Positions 1-8,670 of a DNA stretch of 64,000 nt are shown here, piece by piece. The notes beneath the pieces are model-generated. The model was given only the letters and a program-made list of their open reading frames with translations. It had not been told where the DNA came from and made no database searches. A program made the position numbers and the translations under genes. Within the stretch, counting starts at the first letter, position 1. Each line of letters begins with the position of its first letter. The stretch is from Heyndrickxia acidiproducens DSM 23148 (GTDB lineage: Bacteria > Bacillota > Bacilli > Bacillales > Bacillaceae_C): the NCBI RefSeq assembly GCF_000374345.1, contig NZ_KB893976.1:62001-126000 (forward strand), read 5' to 3'.

Positions 1-106
1 AGCGCCGGATATTCATTTGGGAAAAGTGTCCATTACCCCTCAATATGTGGATGAAAAGCTGCAGGTCATCTCCCAGAATAAAGACCTGAGCCAGTTTATT
101 TTATAA
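1..106 (+). CDS. hslU: HslU (ClpY) ATPase subunit, C-terminal end only
   Basis: Only the last 34 codons are present, in the frame beginning at base 2 and ending with TAA at 104-106. The peptide reads [14 protein letters not shown] and ends in KDLSQFIL. This matches the conserved C-terminal tail of HslU/ClpY, whose final residues dock into the HslV (ClpQ) peptidase and activate it. The family is an AAA+ unfoldase. Its position directly before codY is the codV-clpQ-clpY-codY order known from Bacillus, which supports the call. The ATPase core lies outside the window, so its integrity cannot be judged. Confidence 0.85.
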   Translation, partial: APDIHLGKVSITPQYVDEKLQVISQNKDLSQFIL

Positions 107-176
107 CCGTTTTGAAGAGCTCATGAAGGGTAGTGTAAATTAAGGTTCCGGCCGTTTACCGGTGTCATCTCCATTA

Positions 177-206
177 TTGCAAAAGAAGTAATTCAATTAT
201 GATAAT
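177..206 (+). promoter_or_regulatory. weak sigma-A-like promoter candidate before codY
   Basis: TTGCAA at 177-182 and GATAAT at 201-206 are separated by 18 bases, just upstream of the codY ribosome binding site (AGGAGG, 217-222). In Bacillus codY is usually co-transcribed with codV-clpQ-clpY, so this may be only a secondary promoter or a chance match. Evidence is consensus similarity alone. Confidence 0.25.
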
Positions 207-229
207 GAATCGATCTAGGAGGAATTAAA

Positions 230-1009
230 ATGAGTTTATTAGATAAAACAAGGAAAATTAATTCAATGCTGCAAAATGCTGCCGGACGCCCGGTTAATTT
301 TAAGGAAATGGCAGAAACATTAAGCGATGTCATTGAAGCAAATGTATATGTTGTCAGCCGCCGCGGAAAATTGCTGGGCGTTGCAACCAACCAGCAAATT
401 GAGAATGAGCGCACAAAGAAAATATTTGAAGACCGCCAATTCCCGGAAGAATATACAAAAAGCTTATTCAATATTAATGAAACATCTTCAAACCTGACCA
501 TCGAAAGCGAATATACCGCTTTTCCGGTTGAAAACAAAGATTTATTTGAAAATGGCTTAACAACCATTGTTCCGATTGTCGGAGGAGGAGAAAGAATCGG
601 CACGTTAATTCTTGCCCGCCTCGAAGAACAATTTAACGACGAAGATTTGGTATTGGCTGAATACGGTGCAACGGTTGTCGGCATGGAAATTCTTCGCGAA
701 AAAACAGACGAAATTGAAGAAGAAGCAAGAAGCAAAGCAGTTGTCCAAATGGCAATCAGTTCACTGTCTTACAGCGAATTGGAAGCAATCGAACACATTT
801 TTGAAGAATTGAACGGAAAAGAAGGCCTGCTCGTCGCATCTAAAATTGCAGACCGCGTCGGGATTACACGTTCCGTAATCGTCAATGCCCTCCGTAAATT
901 GGAAAGCGCCGGCGTCATTGAATCCCGCTCTCTCGGCATGAAGGGTACTTATATTAAAGTGCTTAACAATAAATTCCTGGTTGAGCTGGAAAAAGTCAGG
1001 TCAAACTAA
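230..1009 (+). CDS. codY: GTP-sensing global transcriptional repressor CodY
   Basis: CodY binds DNA when loaded with branched-chain amino acids and GTP, and represses genes for nitrogen use, motility and stationary-phase adaptation. The 259-residue product has the usual family length. Residues 1 to about 155 form the GAF ligand-sensing domain and residues about 180-259 the winged helix-turn-helix, with the recognition region near 203-222 ([20 protein letters not shown]). An AGGAGG site lies 7 bases before the ATG. It follows hslU by 123 bases and is followed by a hairpin terminator. It sits immediately before the fla/che operon, which CodY represses in B. subtilis. No clear CodY box (AATTTTCWGAAAATT) was found in the window. 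Identification is secure. Confidence 0.98.
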   Translation: MSLLDKTRKINSMLQNAAGRPVNFKEMAETLSDVIEANVYVVSRRGKLLGVATNQQIENERTKKIFEDRQFPEEYTKSLFNINETSSNLTIESEYTAFPVENKDLFENGLTTIVPIVGGGERIGTLILARLEEQFNDEDLVLAEYGATVVGMEILREKTDEIEEEARSKAVVQMAISSLSYSELEAIEHIFEELNGKEGLLVASKIADRVGITRSVIVNALRKLESAGVIESRSLGMKGTYIKVLNNKFLVELEKVRSN

Positions 1010-1026
1010 TATGTTTCAATAAACAA

Positions 1027-1056
1027 GGGATACACTTCCAAGGTGTATCCCTTTCC
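1027..1056 (+). terminator. intrinsic terminator after codY
   Basis: Inverted repeat GGGATACAC (1027-1035) and GTGTATCCC (1043-1051) with a short loop, followed by TTT. The T-tract is short, so termination may be partial. It lies 18 bases after the codY stop. Confidence 0.6.
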
Positions 1057-1330
1057 ATTACTTCGATGATTGTACCACTATTGTACCACCCCGGCATTTC
1101 CCCTCAATTGATGTTGTTTTCTGTTGTGATCTGTCGAAAATATAAGGTCCGGCCCTGTTTCACCTTGATATTTTATTTATTGATGTGAATGTATGATTAT
1201 ACAAAACGGCTAATGGAGAATAAGCCGTTTGTCATATGCCATAAGGCTGAAGATAATCAATTATCGGACAAAGTTCCATTATATCCCATGGTATATTATG
1301 CTTTTAAACCAAAAGTCCTATTTTGGGGTA

Positions 1331-1360
1331 TTGTATATCATTTTTCATTAAATTTATAAA
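1331..1360 (+). promoter_or_regulatory. candidate fla/che operon promoter
   Basis: TTGTAT (1331-1336) and TATAAA (1355-1360) with an 18-base spacer lie about 105 bases before the flgB start in A/T-rich DNA. Both hexamers are only moderate matches to the sigma-A consensus. It is the best candidate I see upstream of the operon, but no transcription start is known. Confidence 0.3.
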
Positions 1361-1465
1361 TATGTTCATTTACAGCCAGAAAGGAAACCATTAAAATATT
1401 ACTTAGTTAACATTTTTGTCGTAAAAAAGAAAAAAACGTCATATTTTTGTTAGAAGGTGTCATTT

Positions 1466-1849
1466 ATGCAATTATATTCCAGTACATTTTCTTCACTGGA
1501 AAACGCGCTGCAGTATGCTTCGCTGAGGCAGAAAACCATTTCCAATAACATCGCCAATGCCGATACACCCAACTATAAGGCGCGGGATGTGCGTTTCAAA
1601 AATCTCCTCCAGGATTCGGTTCAAACCGAAAAAACCGATCCGCGGCATTTTGATTTAAGCGGAACGGATGGCAGTGGCTCAAGCATTGTTACGAAGCCGG
1701 GCGTTACCTACAATAATAACGGCAACAGCGTAGATATAGACACGGAAATGTCGAATCTTGCCAGCAACCAAATTTATTACGAATCACTCATACAGCTCGA
1801 AAGCGGCAAACTTTCATCGCTGCTGAATGTCGTGAAAGGGGGCAACTAA
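1466..1849 (+). CDS. flgB: flagellar proximal rod protein FlgB
   Basis: FlgB is a proximal rod subunit of the flagellar basal body, exported by the flagellar type III system. The 127-residue product begins [15 protein letters not shown] and carries the rod/hook family signature [12 protein letters not shown] near residues 27-38. I use the ATG at 1466 because AGAAGG (1452-1457) is spaced 8 bases before it; a GTG at 1457 overlaps that site. It is the first gene of the fla/che operon. Its stop lies one base before the flgC start. Confidence 0.95.
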   Translation: MQLYSSTFSSLENALQYASLRQKTISNNIANADTPNYKARDVRFKNLLQDSVQTEKTDPRHFDLSGTDGSGSSIVTKPGVTYNNNGNSVDIDTEMSNLASNQIYYESLIQLESGKLSSLLNVVKGGN

Positions 1850-1850
1850 G

Positions 1851-2303
1851 ATGTCCATGTTCTCCGGCATGAATATATCTTCATCGGCACTATCTGCCCA
1901 GCGTTTAAGGATGGACGTTATTTCATCCAATATCGCCAACGCCGATACAACCAGAGATACACTGGTGAACGGCAAATGGCAGCCGTATCGGAGAAAAGAA
2001 GTCGTATTATCAGCCGGCAACGGTTCTTTTTCTTCCATGCTCAGCTCCCGGCTGGGGTCAATCTCGGCCGGTAATGGTGTACAAGCGGCAGGGATTGTCG
2101 AAGATCAAGCAAATTTTAAAAAGGAATACAGCCCGGACGATCCTGACGCGGACGCGGCTGGTTATGTCACAAAGCCAAACGTTGATATTTTAACTGAAAT
2201 GACGGATATGATCAGTGCCACCCGTTCCTATGAAGCAAATGTAACGGCATTAAATGCTTCAAAGGCCATGCTGATGAAAACACTTGAAATCGGCCAATCA
2301 TAA
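1851..2303 (+). CDS. flgC: flagellar proximal rod protein FlgC
   Basis: FlgC is the second proximal rod subunit. The 150-residue product has the N-terminal rod signature ([12 protein letters not shown], about residues 24-35) and the C-terminal heptad motif of axial proteins ending in [14 protein letters not shown], both used for coiled-coil packing in the rod. The AAAGGGGG in the end of flgB serves as its ribosome binding site. It is followed by fliE after 38 bases. Length and order match B. subtilis FlgC. Confidence 0.96.
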   Translation: MSMFSGMNISSSALSAQRLRMDVISSNIANADTTRDTLVNGKWQPYRRKEVVLSAGNGSFSSMLSSRLGSISAGNGVQAAGIVEDQANFKKEYSPDDPDADAAGYVTKPNVDILTEMTDMISATRSYEANVTALNASKAMLMKTLEIGQS

Positions 2304-2341
2304 TAACCGGCCGTTATTCATTAGAAGGGGAGTGACTTAAC

Positions 2342-2653
2342 ATGGCAGTTCAAAATATCGCTTCAGCTGCTTCCAATATTTTTAGCAGCCCGTCTCAAAA
2401 AAAAGCGGGCGGATCAAATTCTGGTGCGGCTTCTGCCACATTTTCGGATCTGTTAAAGCAGTCAATTGACAGTGTTAACCAACAGCAAAATCATGCTGAT
2501 ATGCTGATTACAAAATTGGCGAATGGTGAAAATGTGGACCTTCATCAAGTAATGATTGCGGCGCAAAAAGCCAAAATTTCGATGCAGGCTGCACTTGAAG
2601 TGAGAAACAAAGCGGTCGAAGGCTACCAGGAAATGATGAGAATGCAAGTTTAA
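2342..2653 (+). CDS. fliE: flagellar hook-basal body protein FliE
   Basis: FliE joins the MS ring to the proximal rod and is an early export substrate. The 103-residue product has a variable Ser/Ala-rich N-terminus and the conserved C-terminal helix containing GENVDLHQVMIAAQKAKISMQ and the VRNKAVEGYQEMMRMQV ending. The ribosome binding site AAGGGGAG stands 8 bases before the ATG. The next gene, fliF, follows after 184 bases with no other coding region between. Confidence 0.95.
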   Translation: MAVQNIASAASNIFSSPSQKKAGGSNSGAASATFSDLLKQSIDSVNQQQNHADMLITKLANGENVDLHQVMIAAQKAKISMQAALEVRNKAVEGYQEMMRMQV

Positions 2654-2837
2654 CAGGAAACTGATCTGCAAAAAATGGGCTTTAAAGCTCCAATCGGCAG
2701 CAGGAAAGCAGGCCTGGCGAAATCATTTTGAACCTGTACTGAAATCCACCATCCATTTTCGGAACAAGGAGAGCAGATTTTGTACGCGGTATTGTTCTAT
2801 GTATAAAACAAAGTGAAACCTTTTATCCCGGGGGATA

Positions 2838-4448
2838 ATGATGAATGAAAAGTTGAAACGATCTCTCCAAAGTTTAAAAGACTTTTGGAACAGAAAAAGC
2901 AAAAAGCAAAAAACGCTGGGGATATCCTCTGTTATTCTGATTGTTTTAGTGGCAGCTGCCGGAACATATTTTGCGACGAGAACAAAATATGTTCCGCTGT
3001 ACAGCGGTTTGGATGTAACTGAAACGGGCTCCATAAAAGAAGAACTGGATAACGAAGGGGTTGACTCCAAAGTAACCGATGGCGGTAAGACCATCGAAGT
3101 GCCGGAAGACCAGGTAGATAACTTAAAAGTAACTTTAGCTGCAAAAGGGCTGCCGAAAACCGGAAGCATTGATTATTCCTTTTTCAGCAAAAATGCCAGT
3201 TTCGGCATGACAGACAATGAATTTAATGTTGTCAAACTGGATGCAATGCAAACCGAGCTGGAAAATCTCATCGAGCAGATGGATGGCGTGGAGAAAGCCA
3301 AGGTGATGATCAACCTGCCAAACCAGGGCGTATTTGTCACTGACAGCAAGGCCGAAGCCTCTGCATCTGTGGTATTAACATTAAAATCCGGCTATGATCT
3401 CGATCAAAGCCAGATTAAGGCTGTTTACAATCTCATCTCAAAAAGTGTGCCAAATCTTCCTACTAATAATATCGTCATCATGAACCAGAATTTTGAGTAT
3501 TACGACTTAAATTCTGCAAGTTCTTCATCAAATGCTTATACACAGCAGCAGTCAATTAAAAAACAAATTGAACGCGATATCCAGCAGCAGGTTCAGACGA
3601 TGCTTTCGACATTGATGGGCACCGGAAAAGCGGTTGTAACGGTTACGGCAGATATCGATTTTACCCGGGAAACACGGGAAGAAAAATTGGTTGAGCCAGT
3701 TGACAAAACCAATATGAAAGGCATCGAAATCAGCGCCAAAAAAATTCAGGAAACGTATAAGGGAACCGGAGCAGCAAGCGGGACAACATCTTCTTCAAGC
3801 AGCTCTGATTCACTTGGTTCATCCTATATTTCCGGCACCAATGGAGATGGCACATATTCGAAAACATCCAACACCATTAATTATGAGGTCAACCGGATAA
3901 AACGGAAGATTGTCGAAAGCCCTTATAAAATCAGGGATCTTGGCGTTGAAGTCATGGTAGAGCCGCCGGACAGGACCAAACGTTCATCGCTGCCACCATC
4001 CCGGCTGAAAGATATCAGGACGATGCTTGCGACGATTGTGCGCACGTCGATCGACAAAAGCAGCGGTACAAGCCTGACGAACCGTTCCATCGCAAATAAA
4101 ATTGCTGTGTCAGTTCAGCCGTTTGCTGCCAATGCACCGCAAAAATCAGAAAAGGATACGTCCATTCCGTGGTGGGCTTACGCAATGGGAGCCGCTCTCC
4201 TGCTCATCATTGGAACACTTTCATTCTTTATGATCCGGAACAGAAGAAGAGCCAAAAGAGACGCGGAAGCCTTTGAAGAAGAAATGGCTGCTGGACCGGA
4301 ACAACCGGTCTATATCCCGGAAGTGCCGGATGTAAATGCTGAAAAAGAAACAGAAGCGGTTAAAAGACAACGGCAGCTTGAAAAACTAGCAAAAGAGAAA
4401 CCGGATGAATTTGCCAAATTGTTGCGGTCATGGCTTTCTGAAGAATAG
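2838..4448 (+). CDS. fliF: flagellar MS-ring protein FliF
   Basis: FliF builds the membrane/supramembrane ring on which the rod, export gate and C-ring assemble. The 536-residue product has a first membrane helix at about 28-48, a large extracytoplasmic YscJ/FliF region with a Ser/Thr-rich loop near 310-350, and a second membrane helix at about 445-466. The cytoplasmic tail ends LAKLLRSW-like (FAKLLRSWLSEE), which binds FliG. The start may be the ATG at 2838 or the adjacent ATG at 2841; a GGGGG run just upstream fits either. fliG starts 12 bases after the stop. Confidence 0.97.
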   Translation: MMNEKLKRSLQSLKDFWNRKSKKQKTLGISSVILIVLVAAAGTYFATRTKYVPLYSGLDVTETGSIKEELDNEGVDSKVTDGGKTIEVPEDQVDNLKVTLAAKGLPKTGSIDYSFFSKNASFGMTDNEFNVVKLDAMQTELENLIEQMDGVEKAKVMINLPNQGVFVTDSKAEASASVVLTLKSGYDLDQSQIKAVYNLISKSVPNLPTNNIVIMNQNFEYYDLNSASSSSNAYTQQQSIKKQIERDIQQQVQTMLSTLMGTGKAVVTVTADIDFTRETREEKLVEPVDKTNMKGIEISAKKIQETYKGTGAASGTTSSSSSSDSLGSSYISGTNGDGTYSKTSNTINYEVNRIKRKIVESPYKIRDLGVEVMVEPPDRTKRSSLPPSRLKDIRTMLATIVRTSIDKSSGTSLTNRSIANKIAVSVQPFAANAPQKSEKDTSIPWWAYAMGAALLLIIGTLSFFMIRNRRRAKRDAEAFEEEMAAGPEQPVYIPEVPDVNAEKETEAVKRQRQLEKLAKEKPDEFAKLLRSWLSEE

Positions 4449-4459
4449 GGGGTGTTTTA

Positions 4460-5473
4460 ATGGCGAACAGGGAAAAAACTTTAACCGGAAAAGAAAAAGC
4501 GGCCATTCTCTTAATTTCGCTCGGCCCGGATGTATCGGCCTCTGTTTATAAGCATTTAACAGAAGAAGAGATTGAAAAACTGACGCTTGAAATTTCCGGC
4601 GTGCGGAAAGTGGATAGTGAAACAAAAGAAGAGATTCTTAATGAGTTTCATCATATCGCCCTTGCCCAGGACTATATCTCCCAGGGCGGCATCGGCTATG
4701 CGAAAACAATTCTTGAAAAGGCGCTTGGGCCGGAAGAGGCAGCTTCCATTATTAACCGTTTAACATCATCCTTGCAGGTGCGCCCGTTTGATTTTGCCCG
4801 TAAAGCTGACCCGGCACAAATCTTAAATTTTATTCAGGATGAACATCCGCAAACGATCGCATTAATTTTATCGTATCTTGATCCGCAAAAGGCCGGCCAG
4901 ATTTTGTCCGAGCTCCCGGCCGAGGTACAGGGGGATATTGCACGGAGAATTGCATTAATGGAAGGAACATCTCCTGAAATGATCAGCGAAGTTGAGGCGA
5001 TCCTTGAAAGAAAGCTTTCAGCCACTGTTACCCAGGACTACACGCAAACGGGCGGCATCGAATCTGTAGTCGAGGTGCTAAACGGCGTTGACCGTTCTAC
5101 AGAAAAAACAATTTTGGATTCATTAGAACTAAAAGATCCTGAACTTGCTGAAGAAATTAAAAAGAGAATGTTTGTTTTTGAAGATATTGTTACATTGGAC
5201 AACCGTTCCATTCAGCGCGTGATCCGGGAATGTGAAAATGAAGACTTGCTGCTTTCTATGAAAGTCTCAAGCGAAGAAGTCAAAGAAGTCATTTTCCGCA
5301 ATATGTCGAGCCGGATGGCCGAAACCATCAAGGAAGAAATGGAATACAAGGGCCCTGTCCGTTTGCGGGAAGTGGAAGATGCGCAGTCCCGAATTGTATC
5401 GATTATCCGCAGGCTGGAAGATTCTGGTGAGATCATCATTGCCAGAAACGGGGGGGACGATATCATTGTCTAA
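4460..5473 (+). CDS. fliG: flagellar motor switch protein FliG
   Basis: FliG is the C-ring protein that couples MotA/MotB to rotation and binds FliF and FliM. The product is 337 residues, the usual length. It shows the N-terminal FliF-binding domain (LTGKEKAAILLISLG), the middle domain with the EHPQ motif (FIQDEHPQTIALILSYL, about 124-140), and the C-terminal torque domain with the charged helix ending VSIIRRLEDSGEIIIARNG. It is closely packed with fliF (12-base gap) and overlaps the fliH start by 8 bases. Confidence 0.97.
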   Translation: MANREKTLTGKEKAAILLISLGPDVSASVYKHLTEEEIEKLTLEISGVRKVDSETKEEILNEFHHIALAQDYISQGGIGYAKTILEKALGPEEAASIINRLTSSLQVRPFDFARKADPAQILNFIQDEHPQTIALILSYLDPQKAGQILSELPAEVQGDIARRIALMEGTSPEMISEVEAILERKLSATVTQDYTQTGGIESVVEVLNGVDRSTEKTILDSLELKDPELAEEIKKRMFVFEDIVTLDNRSIQRVIRECENEDLLLSMKVSSEEVKEVIFRNMSSRMAETIKEEMEYKGPVRLREVEDAQSRIVSIIRRLEDSGEIIIARNGGDDIIV

Positions 5474-6230
5474 TATCATTAAAACCCGGTGGAACGAAAA
5501 TCCGGCTCCCGGGCGGAAAGTCATCGGCATTCGCACCCTGCCCGCCTTTCACAGCCGGGAAGAGGGGCTTAGTGAAGAAGAACAGGCAGCCAGGCAGCAG
5601 CTCCTATCCAAGTACAGCCGGGAAGCAGCACGTTTGATCACGAACAGCAAAAATGAAGCGGAAGCGATCCGCAAACAAATCGATGAAGAAAGAAGGAACT
5701 GGTCAACCGAGAAAGACCGCCTCAGTGCTGAAGCCAGCCGGCAGGGATTCGAGGCGGGCTATGCGGACGGCCGCGAGCAGGGGTTAAAAGAGTTCCGGGA
5801 AAAACTGCAGCAGGCCGCAGCCATTATTGACCGTTCCAAACAAGAATTCAAAGCGCATCTTGAACGGTCTGAAAAAGATATTCTCAATCTTGCCATGAAA
5901 GCGGCGGAAAAAATTTTGCATGAAGCCCTGGCACTGGCTCCTGAGAAACTGCTGCCGGTTGTAAAATCAGTTTTAAAAGAAGCGCTTGAAAGCAAAGAAG
6001 TCAATCTGCATATCCATCCGGACCAGTATCTCCTTGTGATGGAAAATAAAGAAGAACTGGATGCGATTTTTCCTAATGATACAAAGTGCTATATATACCC
6101 GGATGAGTCGCTTCATCCTCTCCAAGTGTATATTGAGACAGACAGCGGCCGGATTGATGCGAGCATTGACAGCCAACTTTCCGAACTCAAAGCCAAACTG
6201 CTTGAATATATGGAGAGTGATGAAAATTGA
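5466..6230 (+). CDS. fliH: flagellar export ATPase regulator FliH
   Basis: FliH forms the stator of the export ATPase FliI and links it to the C-ring. The 254-residue product begins MSNIIKTRWNEN, rich in coiled coil between about 40 and 130 with a small GxxxG-like stretch (GFEAGYADGREQG), then the conserved C-terminal V-type ATPase E-subunit-like domain. I choose TTG at 5466, inside the end of fliG, because a G-run at 5450-5456 serves as ribosome binding site. Longer in-frame upstream starts lie inside fliG. The stop overlaps the fliI start. Confidence 0.9.
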   Translation: MSNIIKTRWNENPAPGRKVIGIRTLPAFHSREEGLSEEEQAARQQLLSKYSREAARLITNSKNEAEAIRKQIDEERRNWSTEKDRLSAEASRQGFEAGYADGREQGLKEFREKLQQAAAIIDRSKQEFKAHLERSEKDILNLAMKAAEKILHEALALAPEKLLPVVKSVLKEALESKEVNLHIHPDQYLLVMENKEELDAIFPNDTKCYIYPDESLHPLQVYIETDSGRIDASIDSQLSELKAKLLEYMESDEN

Positions 6231-7552
6231 AGGCGGCACAGCTATTATCCTGTATACCCGAAATCGATACCTTTAAACATTACGGAAAAGTAAAAAGGGT
6301 AATTGGGTTATTAATAGAATCCCAGGGCCCGGATAGTTCAGTCGGCGATGTTTGTTTTATCCATGTGGACAACAAGAAAACAAATAAAACCATTCTGGCG
6401 GAAGTAGCCGGCTTCCGGGATGGCAATGTCATTTTAATGCCCTACACCAATATCCAGGATATTTCACCTGGTAGTTTAGTAGAAGCAACAGGCAGGCCGA
6501 TGCAAATAAAAGCAGGTCTGGCGCTGCTTGGCAAGGCCATTGATTCTTTAGGGAACCCGCTTGATTTAACGCCGCTTCCGTCTGGTTTAAAATCCATTCC
6601 GATCGACCGTACGCCCCCGAACCCGCTTAAACGCCCGCCAATCAGGGAACCGATTGAACTCGGTGTCCGTGCGATTGACAGTTTGCTGACAGTGGGCATG
6701 GGGCAGCGGATCGGGATTTTTGCTGGCAGCGGTGTCGGCAAAAGTACCCTGCTGGGCATGATCGCCCGGAATACCAATGCGGATTTAAACGTTATTGCGC
6801 TAATTGGGGAACGCGGCAGGGAGGTAAAAGAATTCATTGAACACAATCTTGGGCCTGAGGGTTTAAAAAAATCAATTGTCGTGGTGGCTACCTCCGACCA
6901 GCCCGCATTGATGCGCATTAAAGGTGCCTATACAGCAACGGCAATCGCAGAATATTTCCGCGACCGCGGTTTAAATGTCATGTTTATGATGGACTCGGTT
7001 ACCCGGGTTGCCATGGCCCAGCGTGAAGTCGGTCTGGCAACGGGCGAGCCGCCGGCCACTAAAGGGTATACGCCATCCGTTTTTGCGATGCTGCCAAAAT
7101 TGCTGGAAAGAACCGGAACAAACGAATTTGGCACGATTACAGGAATTTATACGGTGCTGGTCGACGGTGATGATATGAACGAACCGATCGCCGATACCGT
7201 CCGCGGAATATTGGACGGGCACTTTGTATTGGACCGGGATCTTGCCAATAAAGGCCAGTATCCGGCGATCAACATCCTAAAAAGCGTCAGCCGCCTGATG
7301 GGCCAGCTGGCAGATGAAGCGCACAAAAAAGCGGCCGGGAAAATCCGCGACCAGTTGAGCACCTATTTGAATTCAGAGGATTTGATTAATATCGGCGCTT
7401 ATAAACCGGGTGCTTCAAAAGAAATTGACGAGGCAATAGAACGCTATCCAAAAATCATTTCATTTATAAAACAAAGCACAGAACAGAAATGGAGCATTGA
7501 GGAAAGCATTCAGGCTTTGATTAAATTGGCGGAAACGGGTGATTGGGTATGA
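6227..7552 (+). CDS. fliI: flagellum-specific export ATPase FliI
   Basis: FliI hydrolyses ATP to help unfold and deliver export substrates. The 441-residue product resembles F1 beta subunits. A Walker A motif GSGVGKST lies near 167-174, the ERGREVKEF catalytic-glutamate region near 197-205, and Walker B VMFMMDSVTR near 248-257. Translation starts at TTG 6227, overlapping the fliH stop by four bases, with GGAG upstream. It is followed by fliJ in an ATGA overlap, the classic fliH-fliI-fliJ export module. Confidence 0.97.
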   Translation: MKAAQLLSCIPEIDTFKHYGKVKRVIGLLIESQGPDSSVGDVCFIHVDNKKTNKTILAEVAGFRDGNVILMPYTNIQDISPGSLVEATGRPMQIKAGLALLGKAIDSLGNPLDLTPLPSGLKSIPIDRTPPNPLKRPPIREPIELGVRAIDSLLTVGMGQRIGIFAGSGVGKSTLLGMIARNTNADLNVIALIGERGREVKEFIEHNLGPEGLKKSIVVVATSDQPALMRIKGAYTATAIAEYFRDRGLNVMFMMDSVTRVAMAQREVGLATGEPPATKGYTPSVFAMLPKLLERTGTNEFGTITGIYTVLVDGDDMNEPIADTVRGILDGHFVLDRDLANKGQYPAINILKSVSRLMGQLADEAHKKAAGKIRDQLSTYLNSEDLINIGAYKPGASKEIDEAIERYPKIISFIKQSTEQKWSIEESIQALIKLAETGDWV

Positions 7553-7995
7553 ATTATCATTATAAATTTGAAAAAATTTTAGATGTCAAAGAAAGAGAGA
7601 AAGATGCAGCCCTCTCAACCTATCAACATGCTTTGCAGGCGTTTGAAGACACGGCCCGGGAACTCTATGCATTACTGAAAAAGAAAGAAGACTTGGAAGC
7701 CTATCAGGCCGCTAAAATTTCAACAGGGCTGTCCGTCCGGGAAATTCGGCATTATCAGCGGTTTATCGCAGATATAGAGAAATCTATCCATTACTACCAA
7801 CAGCTTGTTATGAAAGCCCGTAACAGAATGAACTGGCAACAGCAAAAATTACAGGAGAAAAATATTGAAGTGAAAAAGTTTGAAAAAATAAAGGATAAAG
7901 ATTACAGCCGCTTTCTCGAAAAATTAAAATTAGATGAAGAAAAACAAACGGATGAAATCTCCACACAAACATTCTTTCGGCACATTCGAAATTAG
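7549..7995 (+). CDS. fliJ: flagellar export chaperone FliJ
   Basis: FliJ is the coiled-coil stalk protein of the export ATPase, similar to the gamma subunit of F1, and cycles export chaperones. The product has 148 residues, is highly charged and predicted almost wholly helical (YKFEKILDVKEREKDAALSTYQ at the start). The start is ATG 7549, which overlaps the fliI stop as ATGA; a TTG two codons upstream is less well placed. Sequence conservation in this family is low, so the call leans on position and coiled-coil character. Confidence 0.9.
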   Translation: MNYHYKFEKILDVKEREKDAALSTYQHALQAFEDTARELYALLKKKEDLEAYQAAKISTGLSVREIRHYQRFIADIEKSIHYYQQLVMKARNRMNWQQQKLQEKNIEVKKFEKIKDKDYSRFLEKLKLDEEKQTDEISTQTFFRHIRN

Positions 7996-8003
7996 GTGAT
8001 CAC

Positions 8004-8636
8004 ATGGCAAAAAAAGCAGATGAACAAGAAGAAACGGAAATGGAAGAAGAAACCGGCCGGGGCGGCAAACTGCAGTGGTTTTGCTATGTTGTTCTGATTC
8101 CATTGCTTTTTGCAATTGCGATGGCACTGATTGTGGCAACTTTTTCCGGCATTAATGTCATCGGCAAAGCCGCCTCCGTTGAACACAAAATCACGAATTT
8201 ATTTGCAGGAGATGACAAAGAGCCGCAAAAACAATCGGATCCGGCCTACTCATCCAAGCAATATTCCGGACAGATTACGAAATTGGAAAAGCAACTTGAT
8301 GAAAGAGACAAGGAAATCGATAAGCTTCAATCCCAGCTGGACAGCAGCCGGCAGAAAAATTTAAAAACCGAGCAGCAGGTAAAGGATTTGCAGGCCCAGT
8401 TAAAAAAGGCGCAGCAATCACAGGCGGCGAACAAGAAAAAGATAAAGGAGATCGCCAGTACATACGAAAATATGTCGCCGGATAACGCAGCATCGATACT
8501 TGTCAAAATGAGCGATACAGAGGCCACCCAAATCCTCTCGCAATTAAGTTCTGATACGCTTGCAAGTGTTTTAGAAAAGATGAGTGCGGAAAATGCAGCA
8601 AAATACACTAAACTGCTTACCAATAAAGGCACATGA
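8004..8636 (+). CDS. ylxF: flagellar operon membrane protein YlxF (MgtE-N/MotE-like)
   Basis: The 210-residue product has an acidic cytoplasmic N-terminus, one membrane helix at about 25-49, a long coiled coil at about 88-150, and a C-terminal domain of about 55 residues like the N-terminal domain of MgtE (MSPDNAASILVKMSDTEATQ). YlxF of B. subtilis lies at the same place between fliJ and fliK and is required for motility in some relatives. The domain layout resembles MotE, a periplasmic chaperone of motor assembly. The exact role is inference. Confidence 0.88.
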   Translation: MAKKADEQEETEMEEETGRGGKLQWFCYVVLIPLLFAIAMALIVATFSGINVIGKAASVEHKITNLFAGDDKEPQKQSDPAYSSKQYSGQITKLEKQLDERDKEIDKLQSQLDSSRQKNLKTEQQVKDLQAQLKKAQQSQAANKKKIKEIASTYENMSPDNAASILVKMSDTEATQILSQLSSDTLASVLEKMSAENAAKYTKLLTNKGT

Positions 8637-8670
8637 CCCATTTTGCCTGACTTGAAAGGAGGTGAAAAAT

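Larger units (their letters stand above)
1010..1465. other. 456-base intergenic region between codY and flgB
   Basis: No plausible coding region is present. Besides the codY terminator it holds a tandem pair TTGTACCAC (1070-1078 and 1081-1089, period 11) and an inverted repeat AAACGGCT/AGCCGTTT (1204-1211 and 1223-1230) without a T-tract. Its last 150 bases are strongly A/T-rich. In B. subtilis the equivalent region carries sigma-A and sigma-D promoters for the fla/che operon. I find no good sigma-D match (TAAA-N15-GCCGATAT) here. Confidence 0.6.
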
